Positions 1-6,561 of a DNA stretch of 10,271 nt are shown here, piece by piece; the stretch's first letter is position 1, and the number at the start of each line of letters is the position of its first letter. The position numbers and the translations under genes are program-made. Below the pieces are notes generated by a model. The model saw only the letters and a list, made by a program, of their open reading frames with translations. It made no database searches and was not told the origin of the DNA. The stretch covers positions 1 to 10,271 of the forward strand of contig JAHIOG010000668.1 in the NCBI GenBank assembly GCA_018895675.1. Reading direction: 5' to 3'. The stretch comes from a bacterium (lineage in GTDB: Bacteria; Fidelibacterota; UBA2242).

Positions 1-232
1 AAATGAAATGTTGACATAGTAATGGATAATATTTGCAATAATTACGACGAGAAAAATAATCTAAGTACTTGGGAATCTATAAATGAACTCTTTATAAGTA
101 AGGTTTTATTATGACTTTTATGATAACTGTGAAAATCGGTGATTAATAATTATTCTCCAAGTTAAAAGTCTGCGCACGTCTGATAATTTTCAACAACTTC
201 TTACTACCCGTTTCATGTCCGACAGACCGGCA
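1..232. other. AT-rich stretch without a recognised gene
   Basis: The first 140 bases are strongly AT-rich and stops interrupt all three forward frames early. From about 150 the base composition becomes more balanced, as in the BRO-N relic that follows. A perfect TTGACA lies at 11-16, but only a weak -10 (TGCAAT, 34-39) follows and no gene is placed to use it. I see no RNA gene or terminator here. It may be the decayed upstream flank of the relic. Confidence 0.5.
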
Positions 233-610
233 ATGACCAAAGAAACCGCCATAAAATAATTTGAGCATCAGCAGATACGCACCCGCTGGGATGCGAATTA
301 GGAGCAGTGGTATTTTTCCGTCGTGGATGTTGTTGGTGTCCTGACCGACAGCGTGAATCCCCGTGATTACTGGTTCAAGATGAAAATCAGGGTTAAAAGT
401 GAGGACGAAATAGAACTGTCGACAATTTGTCGACAGTTGAAGATGCAGGCTGCCGGGGCATATTGGCGAAAACTGAAACAACGTCTGGTAGAAGAAGGGA
501 GCGAAGTCGTGACACTTTGTAACGGGTTGAAACTTGAGGCGCCTAACGGCAAACGGAATTCACCAAAACAGTCAAACAAATTACTGGACATTTCGGAAAT
601 ATTGCTCTAA
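233..610 (+). pseudogene. Broken BRO-N domain (phage antirepressor-like) gene
   Basis: Reading from ATG 233 gives MTKETAIK, a stop (TAA 257-259), FEHQQIRTRWDAN, a second stop (TAG 299-301), then EQWYFSVVDVVGVLTDSVNP and a tail to TAA 608-610. The WYFSVVDVVGVLTDS stretch is the hallmark of BRO-N domain proteins (prophage antirepressor type, DNA-binding). The longest intact piece starts at Met 323 (95 codons) and lacks the domain's N-terminus. After it, two homologous segments follow one another: DYWFKMKIRVKSEDEIELST... and AYWRKLKQRLVEEGSEVVTL..., each ending in an L-K motif. Intact relatives have one such segment followed by a region with a conserved SIPSPKAEP motif, which is missing here. 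I infer a chimera of two BRO-N paralogues that was then inactivated. No SD precedes ATG 233. Family assignment is from memory of the motif. Confidence 0.7.
414..438. repeat. 25-base palindrome with perfect 12-base arms
   Basis: The arms AACTGTCGACAA (414-425) and TTGTCGACAGTT (427-438) are exact reverse complements around one central base. The palindrome lies inside the BRO-N relic and encodes ELSTICRQL there, so the reverse strand also reads LQLSTNCRQF. It may simply reflect codons of a conserved motif. It could also act as a dyad binding site or hairpin. Confidence 0.8.
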
Positions 611-613
611 ATT
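585..613 (+). promoter_or_regulatory. Candidate sigma-70-like promoter for the pyr operon
   Basis: TGGACA (585-590, five of six consensus bases) and TAAATT (608-613, four of six) are separated by 17 bases. The predicted transcription start is near 620, about 15 bases before the PyrR-binding hairpin, which is the expected place for an attenuated pyr leader. The promoter overlaps the last codons of the BRO-N relic. It rests on motif match and position only. Confidence 0.45.
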
Positions 614-634
614 TGCCCAACAATTAACAAAGGA

Positions 635-668
635 GCCTTTTAATCCTAACCCGTGAGTTGGAAAGGGC
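635..668 (+). promoter_or_regulatory. PyrR-binding RNA hairpin (pyr leader)
   Basis: The RNA folds into a lower stem of 635-641 with 662-668 (one G-U pair), a one-sided internal bulge AAUC (642-645), and an upper stem of CUAAC (646-650) with GUUGG (657-661), capped by the hexaloop CCGUGA (651-656). The loop fits the CNGNGA pattern of known PyrR-binding loops, and the bulged two-stem shape is the same. It precedes pyrR itself and an intrinsic terminator. PyrR bound to uridine nucleotides would stabilise this hairpin as an anti-antiterminator. Bases 657-662 can also pair imperfectly with 686-691 in the terminator's 5' arm, a possible antiterminator. Confidence 0.8.
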
Positions 669-683
669 ATAAGAAAAAGAAAC

Positions 684-713
684 AATCCGCCAGACAGCAG
701 GTGGATTTTTTTT
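684..713 (+). terminator. Intrinsic terminator of the pyr attenuator
   Basis: AATCCGCC (684-691) pairs with GGTGGATT (700-707) through eight pairs including one G-U, with an eight-base loop and an uninterrupted T run at 706-713. It sits between the PyrR-binding hairpin and the pyrR start codon, so it is a regulated leader terminator, not the end of an upstream gene. Confidence 0.85.
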
Positions 714-729
714 ATTTTAGGAGAGAACA

Positions 730-1278
730 ATGAACTTTAAAATGAAATCTCATTTGATGGACGAGCTGGCGCTTAAGCGTACTGTTACGAGACTGGCTCA
801 TGAAATAGTGGAGCGCTGCAAAGGCACCGAAAATATGCGGATAATCGGTATTCGTACAAGGGGTGAATTTCTGGCGAAACGGATTGCCAGGAAGATCGAA
901 GAAGTTGAAGGGGTGTCAATCCAGGTTGGTATTTTGGATACCGTTATGTATCGCGATGATTTCCGGATTAAGAAGCAGCTGCCTGCTATAGAATTAACCG
1001 ATATTCCTTTTGTAGTTGACGATAAAATCCTGGTTCTGGTCGATGATGTGATTTATACGGGAAGGACGATCCGGGCGGCTATGGACGCCCTGATGGACTT
1101 CGGCAGACCTTCAGCGATACAATTAGCAGTTTTGATCGATCGTGGACACAGAGAGTTGCCGATCAAAGCAGATTACATTGGCAAAAATGTTCCGACGTCT
1201 GATAATGAAGAGGTGCGGGTCCATATGAAAGAAAGCGATGGAAAGGATGAAATATTGCTTGTGGAGGTGGATCAATGA
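730..1278 (+). CDS. pyrR: Bifunctional pyr operon regulator / uracil phosphoribosyltransferase PyrR
   Basis: This cytoplasmic RNA-binding attenuation protein senses uridine nucleotides and in many members also converts uracil plus PRPP to UMP. The 182-residue protein has normal family length and a type I phosphoribosyltransferase fold. The PRPP-binding signature LVDDVIYTGRT lies at residues 103-113, preceded by the IIGIRTRGEFLA substrate loop region (38-49) and the MYRDDF segment (73-78). GGAGAG (720-725) provides the SD for ATG 730. Its own target hairpin lies just upstream at 635-668, consistent with autoregulation of pyrR-pyrB-pyrC. The last four bases overlap the pyrB start (ATGA), indicating translational coupling. 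Motif, length and context all agree. Confidence 0.96.
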   Translation: MNFKMKSHLMDELALKRTVTRLAHEIVERCKGTENMRIIGIRTRGEFLAKRIARKIEEVEGVSIQVGILDTVMYRDDFRIKKQLPAIELTDIPFVVDDKILVLVDDVIYTGRTIRAAMDALMDFGRPSAIQLAVLIDRGHRELPIKADYIGKNVPTSDNEEVRVHMKESDGKDEILLVEVDQ

Positions 1279-2195
1279 ATTTAAGCATTAAACATTTATT
1301 TGGGCTCGAGGGAGTTCCAAAAGAAGATATCGATTCCATTTTGGATACGGCATTTTCATTTCGTGAAGTGCTGGAGCGACCCATTAAGAAAGTGCCGACG
1401 CTCAAAGGTGTTACTGTAGTGAACCTCTTCTTTGAAAATTCAACCAGAACGCGGATATCCTTTGAACTGGCGGAAAAACGGCTTTCCGCAGATACGGTAA
1501 ACTTTTCCGCTGCCAGCAGCAGCCTGACAAAGGGAGAAAGTTTAAGAGACACAATCCAAAATCTTTTTGCGATGAAGATGGATGTGGTGGTTATGCGTCA
1601 TCCTGTGCCGGGTTCGGTTAAGCTTCTGGCGCAATTTGTCGACGCCGTTATTATCAATGCCGGTGACGGCACTCATGAGCATCCTACACAGGCGCTGCTG
1701 GATATGATGTCCATGAAAGAAAAGTACGGTTCGCTTAATGGTTTGAACGTTGCCATTATTGGGGATATCCGACATAGTCGCGTGGCATTATCGAATATTT
1801 TTGGATTGAAAACCATGGGCGCTAATGTGCTGCTTTGTGGTCCACCGACTTTTATTCCTTATGGAGCGGAATCTCTTGGCGTAAAAGTTACCTATAAGCT
1901 CGATGAAGCCCTTGAGTTTGCCGATGTTGTTAATATCCTTCGCATACAGCGAGAACGTCAGGGAAAAGGACAAATACCATCGCTGCGGGAATATCGAAAT
2001 GTTTACGGTATTACTCAACAGCGTCTAAGCAAGCTGAAACGTCCGATCACGATTATGCATCCGGGACCTATTAACCGTGGTGTTGAAGTAGATTCGGATG
2101 TTGCCGATAGCGAGCATTCTATCATACTGCATCAGGTGTTGAACGGTGTGGCAGTGCGAATGTCGATCCTTTATTTATTAGCAGGCGGAAGATAG
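1275..2195 (+). CDS. pyrB: Aspartate carbamoyltransferase catalytic subunit PyrB
   Basis: PyrB condenses carbamoyl phosphate with L-aspartate to carbamoyl-aspartate, the committed step of UMP synthesis. The 306-residue length is normal for the catalytic chain. The carbamoyl-phosphate motif ENSTRTR is at residues 54-60, the SLTKGE loop with its catalytic Ser/Lys pair at 83-88, HEHPTQALLD at 134-143, and the HPGP loop at 262-265. These span both the carbamoyl-phosphate and the aspartate domains. A strong SD, GGAGG (1263-1267), sits seven bases before ATG 1275, inside pyrR. No pyrI regulatory subunit gene follows, so control is probably through PyrR and not CTP allostery. That last point is inference. 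Confidence 0.97.
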   Translation: MNLSIKHLFGLEGVPKEDIDSILDTAFSFREVLERPIKKVPTLKGVTVVNLFFENSTRTRISFELAEKRLSADTVNFSAASSSLTKGESLRDTIQNLFAMKMDVVVMRHPVPGSVKLLAQFVDAVIINAGDGTHEHPTQALLDMMSMKEKYGSLNGLNVAIIGDIRHSRVALSNIFGLKTMGANVLLCGPPTFIPYGAESLGVKVTYKLDEALEFADVVNILRIQRERQGKGQIPSLREYRNVYGITQQRLSKLKRPITIMHPGPINRGVEVDSDVADSEHSIILHQVLNGVAVRMSILYLLAGGR

Positions 2196-2205
2196 GAGAA
2201 CGATC

Positions 2206-3498
2206 ATGGAAAAACGAGCAATAACATCATCGATACTGTTTAAAAACGCGAAAGTAATTGATCCCTTTCAGGAAAAATCATATGATACGGATATCCTGGT
2301 TGACAAGGGTAAAATTCTAAAAATTTCAAAAAATATTTCTGAAAAGGAAGCCAAAGAGCAAATTAATTTAAAGGGACTTTATTTGGCGCCCGGCTTTGTG
2401 GATCTGCATGTTCATTTCCGGGAGCCCGGCTACGAAAACAGTGAAACTATAGAAACCGGTTGCCGGGCGGCATTAGCAGGAGGATTTACAAAGGTGTGTT
2501 GTATGCCCAATACCAACCCGGCTATCGATACACGCGAGACAGTGCGATTCATTTATGAGAAGGCTGGAAATGAAATAGTGGACGTCTATCCGATTGCTGC
2601 TGTTACGAAAGGGCGGAAGGGGGAAGAACTAACTGAGATGGTCGAACTGGCGGAAGCCGGCGCTGTCGCTTTTTCCGATGACGGCGTTCCAATAAAAAAT
2701 GCCCAGCTTATGCGCTTTGCCCTGGAATACTCCAAGATAACCGGAAAACCGGTTATTAATCATGCGGAAGACAGCCAATTAAAAGCAGATGGCATTATGA
2801 ATGAAGGAGTGGTGTCAACTCAATTGGGAATCTCCGGAAATCCGGGAATCGCTGAACAGATAATGATAGACAGGGATTTACGCTTAGCAGAATTCGTCGA
2901 TACCGTAATTCATATTCCTCATGTGTCAACAGCAGGTTCGGTGGAATTGATCCGGCAGGCAAAAGCCAAAGGACTCACAGTAACAGCAGAGGTAACGCCT
3001 CATCATTTTTCACTAACCGATGAATATATGCGCAGCTTCGATGCTAATGGAAAAGTATCGCCGCCACTGCGGACAGAGGAAGATCGCCTGGCGGTCATTG
3101 CAGGATTAAAAGACGGCACAATCGATGCCATTGCCACAGATCATGCGCCACATATATATGATACGAAAGAGACATCACTGGATATGGCTTCATACGGTAT
3201 GATTGGACTGGAGACAGCGTTTGCCCTTGCAATGACGAACCTTGTTCATAAAGAAGCGATCACACTAATGGAATTGATTAAATTGCTGACCATTAAACCT
3301 GCTACGCTAATGCAATTGCCACTACCGGTATTTGAAAAGGGCGCCGAAGCCAATTTCACTATTTTCAATCCGGATGAATGGTGGGTATTTAGCCGAAAGA
3401 ATATATATTCCAAATCTTATAATTCGCCCTTTATTGGAAGCGAGTTTACGGGACGGGTAAAAGCGGTCTACAAAAAATCCCATTATATTACCATATGA
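2206..3498 (+). CDS. pyrC: Dihydroorotase PyrC (class I)
   Basis: PyrC is a zinc amidohydrolase that cyclises carbamoyl-aspartate to dihydroorotate, the step after PyrB. The 430 residues match class I bacterial dihydroorotases. Metal and substrate motifs are in order: DLHVHFREPG (66-75, with the HxH pair 68/70), FSDDG (156-160, whose Asp 159 probably bridges the metals), INHAED (184-189), IPHVS (237-241) and ATDHAPH (310-316, catalytic Asp 312). The MPNTNPA substrate loop is at 100-106. GGAG (2195-2198) overlaps the pyrB stop and lies seven bases before ATG 2206. carA, carB, pyrD, pyrE and pyrF are not in the window. The ORF appears intact and catalytically complete. Confidence 0.96.
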   Translation: MEKRAITSSILFKNAKVIDPFQEKSYDTDILVDKGKILKISKNISEKEAKEQINLKGLYLAPGFVDLHVHFREPGYENSETIETGCRAALAGGFTKVCCMPNTNPAIDTRETVRFIYEKAGNEIVDVYPIAAVTKGRKGEELTEMVELAEAGAVAFSDDGVPIKNAQLMRFALEYSKITGKPVINHAEDSQLKADGIMNEGVVSTQLGISGNPGIAEQIMIDRDLRLAEFVDTVIHIPHVSTAGSVELIRQAKAKGLTVTAEVTPHHFSLTDEYMRSFDANGKVSPPLRTEEDRLAVIAGLKDGTIDAIATDHAPHIYDTKETSLDMASYGMIGLETAFALAMTNLVHKEAITLMELIKLLTIKPATLMQLPLPVFEKGAEANFTIFNPDEWWVFSRKNIYSKSYNSPFIGSEFTGRVKAVYKKSHYITI

Positions 3499-3524
3499 AC
3501 CTGATTTTTCCGTTTAAAAAAATC

Positions 3525-3553
3525 TTGATTCTAAAATAGGCTAATTGTAAGTT
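3525..3553 (+). promoter_or_regulatory. Weak promoter candidate before rplM
   Basis: TTGATT (3525-3530) and TAAGTT (3548-3553) lie 17 bases apart in the pyrC-rplM gap. The -35 is four of six against TTGACA and the -10 three of six. TAAGTTTA also resembles the TAnnTTTG element of Bacteroidota promoters. It overlaps an inverted repeat. It could supply independent transcription of the ribosomal genes, but the match is poor. Confidence 0.25.
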
Positions 3554-3567
3554 TACCCGCTATTTTA
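3532..3567 (+). repeat. Inverted repeat in the rplM leader
   Basis: TAAAATAG (3532-3539) and CTATTTTA (3560-3567) are perfect eight-base arms around a 20-base spacer, just before the rplM ribosome-binding region. It could be a leader stem-loop or an operator. There is no downstream T run, so it does not look like a terminator. The AT-rich stem is weak. Confidence 0.45.
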
Positions 3568-3588
3568 ACTGAAGGAATGAGAGAAGGA

Positions 3589-4026
3589 ATGTATAAGACT
3601 TATTATCCGAAACTTGATGAAATTAATCAGAAATGGTACGTCGTTGATGCGGACGGCAAAGCGCTGGGGCGTCTTGCCAGCCGGATAGCTTCGATATTAA
3701 GAGGAAAAAATAAACCCTATTATTCTCCACATATGGATACCGGTGATTTTATAGTGGTTATCAATGCCGAAAAGATCAGACTTTCCGGTCGTAAAGCCGA
3801 AATGAAAAAATATTTTACCCATTCCGGTTACATGGGCGGTGGTCGATTTGAAACGTACCGTGAAGCAATGACGGCACATCCCGAAGAAATAATCAGACGC
3901 GCTATAAAGGGAATGTTACCCCGTAACACACTGGGAAGACAGTTATTTAGAAAATTAAAAGTGTATGCCGGATCAGAACACCCTCATCGGGCTCAACAAC
4001 CAGAAACCTTAGACTTAGAAGGATAA
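3589..4026 (+). CDS. rplM: 50S ribosomal protein L13
   Basis: L13 is an early-assembling protein of the large ribosomal subunit. From ATG 3589 the protein has 145 residues, typical for the family. It opens MYKTYYPKLDEINQKWYVVD, followed by GKALGRLAS, the GRKAEMKKYFTHSGYMGG region, the IKGMLPRNTLGRQ signature and the C-terminal KLKVYAGSEHPHRAQQP. An in-frame ATG at 3577 would add MREG. I prefer 3589 because L13 proteins usually begin right before KTY, and GAGAG (3579-3583) lies five bases upstream. The word GAAGGAATG occurs twice here (3571 and 3583 onward), which makes the start ambiguous. It is the first gene of the translation cluster, seven bases before rpsI. Confidence 0.95.
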   Translation: MYKTYYPKLDEINQKWYVVDADGKALGRLASRIASILRGKNKPYYSPHMDTGDFIVVINAEKIRLSGRKAEMKKYFTHSGYMGGGRFETYREAMTAHPEEIIRRAIKGMLPRNTLGRQLFRKLKVYAGSEHPHRAQQPETLDLEG

Positions 4027-4033
4027 TTAAAGC

Positions 4034-4426
4034 ATGCCGAAATTAGAATACGTTTCTCTTGGTCGCCGAAAAAGAGCTGTTGCTCGTTTAAGAATGTCTG
4101 CCGGCGGAGGAAAAATCATAATTAATAAACGTCCCTTTGACGACTATTTTGGTCGTGATAATTTGAAGCAGATTATCAGGCAGCCTCTCGAACTCTGTGA
4201 AGCCGTCAATCAATTTGACATACGTGTGAATGTTTGCGGGGGCGGTCTGGCAGGTCAGGCAGGCGCCATTAGATTAGCTATTGCCAGGGCTTTGGAAAAA
4301 TTCAATCCCGATTTAAGAAAAAAATTAAAGCCCGCTGGATTCTTGACTCGTGACGCGCGGGTCGTAGAACGGAAAAAGTACGGTCTTGCCGGTGCTCGCC
4401 GCGCATACCAGTTCTCCAAACGTTAA
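4034..4426 (+). CDS. rpsI: 30S ribosomal protein S9
   Basis: S9 is a small-subunit head protein whose C-terminal tail reaches the P-site tRNA. The 130 residues are of normal length. Diagnostic features are the N-terminal GRRKRAVARLRM, the central GGGLAGQAGAIRLAIARAL signature, and the basic C-terminus with RRAYQFSKR, whose terminal SKR contacts the P-site tRNA anticodon stem-loop. AGAAGGA (4017-4023) lies ten bases upstream of ATG 4034, overlapping the end of rplM. The rplM-rpsI pair is nearly universal in bacteria and is normally co-transcribed. Confidence 0.97.
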   Translation: MPKLEYVSLGRRKRAVARLRMSAGGGKIIINKRPFDDYFGRDNLKQIIRQPLELCEAVNQFDIRVNVCGGGLAGQAGAIRLAIARALEKFNPDLRKKLKPAGFLTRDARVVERKKYGLAGARRAYQFSKR

Positions 4427-4445
4427 TAGAAGAAAGACTAACTAT

Positions 4446-5204
4446 ATGAGTAATGTAACATTCGAACAACTCTGGAAATCAGGCGCCCATTTCGGTCATT
4501 TAACAAGAAAATGGAATCCCAAAATGAAGGGATACATTTTTATGTCTAAAAACGGCATTCATATAATTGATTTGCAAAAAACCGCCGAATGTCTCGATAA
4601 AGCAACCCGGTTTATAAGGGAAACCGTTCGTAAGGGTGGTGAGGTTCTCTTTGTTGGCACTAAAAAACAGGCTAAAGATATCGTTCTAAAAGAAGCTGAC
4701 CGTTGTGGAATGTTTTATGTAGTTGAGCGGTGGCTTGGTGGAACACTTACAAATTTTTCAACGATCAAAAAGAGTATCAGGCATCTTCAGAAACTGGAAA
4801 AAGACAAATCTACCGGTTATGAAAGAAACCTTACTAAAAAAGAAAAATTATCTCTTGAAAGAGAACGGGTAAAACTCGCCGATCTCCATCGTGGTATCAA
4901 AGATATGAAAAGAATACCGGATGTTCTGGTTGTCGTTGATATTATCTATGATGATATCGCAGTGAAAGAAGCCAAACGCCTTGATATTCCGGTTGTTGCA
5001 ATCCTTGATACGAATGCAGATCCTACCGATGCAGATTACCCGATTCCGGCTAACGATGATTCAATTCAGACAATTCAATTGATCATCAGTGAACTCGCAA
5101 ATGCAATTCTGGAAGCAAAAAGTTCTCGATTAGTCGATGTGCCAAGCTCTGCTTCTGAAGAGCCGACGAGACCAGCGAAATATCTGAAAAGAAAGGATAA
5201 TTAA
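4446..5204 (+). CDS. rpsB: 30S ribosomal protein S2
   Basis: S2 is a late-assembling small-subunit protein needed for S1 binding. From ATG 4446 it has 252 residues. Visible signatures are GAHFGHLTRKWNPKM (13-27), the FVGTKKQA motif (69-76), RWLGGTLTNF, and the second S2 signature with DTNADPTDADYPIPANDD. The coiled-coil insert (LTKKEKLSLERERVKL) is present. A longer reading frame from TTG 4386 would overlap rpsI by 41 bases and add residues unlike S2, so I reject it. AGAAGAAAG (4429-4437) serves as SD. The stop overlaps the tsf start by one base (TAATG), as expected for the conserved rpsB-tsf pair. Confidence 0.97.
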   Translation: MSNVTFEQLWKSGAHFGHLTRKWNPKMKGYIFMSKNGIHIIDLQKTAECLDKATRFIRETVRKGGEVLFVGTKKQAKDIVLKEADRCGMFYVVERWLGGTLTNFSTIKKSIRHLQKLEKDKSTGYERNLTKKEKLSLERERVKLADLHRGIKDMKRIPDVLVVVDIIYDDIAVKEAKRLDIPVVAILDTNADPTDADYPIPANDDSIQTIQLIISELANAILEAKSSRLVDVPSSASEEPTRPAKYLKRKDN

Positions 5205-5800
5205 TGGAAATTACGGCAGCACAGGTCAAAGTCCTAAGAGATAGAACCGGTATTGGTATGATGGATTGTAAAGCGGCTCTCAAAGAAGCCCAGGGCGATA
5301 TTAATAAAGCCGTGGATGTTTTACGGAAAAAGGGCATTGCTAAAGCCGAGAAAAAAGCCGTCCGTGCCGCTACTGACGGCGTTATTTGGTCTTATATTCA
5401 TCCCGGTAATAAAATCGGTGTATTGGTTGAGGTGAATTGTGAAACCGATTTTGTTGCCAAGAACGATGATTTTATAAATTTCGTTAAAGACGTTGCCATG
5501 CATATTGCGGCAACAAGTCCTGCAGCGATTCGTCGCGAAGAGATCGATTCGAAAATAGTTGAAAAAGAACGTGAAATTTACAAAGAACAAGCTTTGAGTC
5601 AGAATAAACCTGAGAAAATCCTGGATCGGATCGTAGATGGAAAAATGGTCAAATTCTACCAGGAAAATTGCTTGCTGGAACAGGCTTTTGTAAAAGATCC
5701 TCAAAAAACCGTTAAAGAATATCTAACCGAAACTGTTGCCAGGATCGGTGAAAATATCAATATTTCACGGTTTGTTCGTTTTCAATTAGGCGAAAAATAA
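5204..5800 (+). CDS. tsf: Translation elongation factor Ts
   Basis: EF-Ts is the cytosolic guanine-nucleotide exchange factor that regenerates EF-Tu-GTP. The 198-residue protein starts with the UBA-like domain (VKVLRDRTGIGMMDCKAAL, 9-27) and carries the nucleotide-exchange core motif ETDFVAKN at 80-87. It is much shorter than the E. coli protein (about 280 residues) and resembles the compact, single-core-repeat type known from Thermus. The C-terminal EQAFVKDPQKTVKEYL motif shows that the end is intact, so it is a short family form and not a truncation. GAAAGGA (5191-5197) is the SD, six bases before ATG 5204. Translation is likely coupled to rpsB. Confidence 0.96.
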   Translation: MEITAAQVKVLRDRTGIGMMDCKAALKEAQGDINKAVDVLRKKGIAKAEKKAVRAATDGVIWSYIHPGNKIGVLVEVNCETDFVAKNDDFINFVKDVAMHIAATSPAAIRREEIDSKIVEKEREIYKEQALSQNKPEKILDRIVDGKMVKFYQENCLLEQAFVKDPQKTVKEYLTETVARIGENINISRFVRFQLGEK

Positions 5801-5835
5801 ATTAAATTATTTCTGGTTATACAAACAACATTTTG

Positions 5836-6561
5836 ATGTCGAAAGCCAAATACCATCGCGTTTTACTGAAGTTTTCCGGTGAAGCGCTCGCAGGAGAGAA
5901 GGGCACCGGCATCGATCCTGTTATTCTCGATCAACTCTGTATAGAGATTGTATCTGCCAAAGACCTTGGCGTTGAACTTGGCATCGTTATTGGCGGCGGT
6001 AATATTTTCCGCGGATTAAGCGCCAGTCAACGGGGAATGGATCGGGTAAAAGCCGATTATATGGGAATGCTGGCAACGGTTATAAATGCCCTGGCTGTAC
6101 AGGATGCTCTCGAATCAAAAGGATTAGGTGTAACCGTCATGTCGGCTATTCAGATGATCGAAGTCGCCGAACCGATGGTGATTCGAAAAGCAAAAGAATA
6201 TCTCAGCAACGGACAAATTGTGATCTTCAGCGCCGGTACCGGACGACCATTTTTCAGTACCGATACCGGTGCTGCGCTCAGAGCTGTAGAGATTCATGCC
6301 GATGTGATTATAAAAGCCACTAAAGTAAAAGGTGTTTTTGATAAAGATCCTGTAAAATACAGCGATGCAAAATTCTATAGCCGGTTGGACTATCAAACGG
6401 CTGTTGAGAAGCAACTAAAAGTTATGGATTTGACGGCGATTACCCTTTGCCGGGATAATCAGTTACCTGTTCTGGTATATAATATGAAAGTGGCGGGTAA
6501 TTTGCGACGCCTGTTGATGGGTGAGGAAATTGGAACAATTATTTCCGGAGGAAAAATATGA
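5836..6561 (+). CDS. pyrH: Uridylate (UMP) kinase PyrH
   Basis: PyrH phosphorylates UMP to UDP with ATP and belongs to the amino acid kinase fold. From ATG 5836 it has 241 residues. Motifs are the N-terminal VLLKFSGEAL (9-18), GGGNIFRG (53-60), the GTGRPFFSTDTGAALRA segment (134-150) and DKDP (169-172). A TTG at 5833 just before ATG could add one residue. Unlike its neighbours it has no recognisable SD in the preceding 30 bases, which are AT-rich. It consumes the product of the pathway encoded by pyrB and pyrC upstream, and the bacterial enzyme family is commonly UTP-inhibited. The stop overlaps the frr start (ATGA). Confidence 0.96.
   Translation: MSKAKYHRVLLKFSGEALAGEKGTGIDPVILDQLCIEIVSAKDLGVELGIVIGGGNIFRGLSASQRGMDRVKADYMGMLATVINALAVQDALESKGLGVTVMSAIQMIEVAEPMVIRKAKEYLSNGQIVIFSAGTGRPFFSTDTGAALRAVEIHADVIIKATKVKGVFDKDPVKYSDAKFYSRLDYQTAVEKQLKVMDLTAITLCRDNQLPVLVYNMKVAGNLRRLLMGEEIGTIISGGKI

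Noticed and set aside
11..39. TTGACA with TGCAAT 17 bases downstream as a promoter
   Set aside because: The -10 is weak and no gene follows for about 200 bases except the broken BRO-N gene.
143..481. Minus-strand 112-codon ORF over the BRO-N relic
   Set aside because: It is a shadow of the forward frame that carries clear BRO-N motifs. Its LQLSTNCRQF piece arises only from the palindrome at 414-438.
233..610. Stop codon read-through or alternative genetic code in the BRO-N gene
   Set aside because: TAA, TAG and TGA all terminate intact housekeeping genes here, so decay is simpler.
3503..3530. Terminator after pyrC formed by GATTTTT and AAAAATC
   Set aside because: The stem is almost all A-T and is not followed by a T run, so termination there is unlikely.
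4386..4445. Extended rpsB start at TTG 4386
   Set aside because: It overlaps rpsI by 41 bases and adds residues not seen in S2; ATG 4446 has a reasonable SD and matches the family start.
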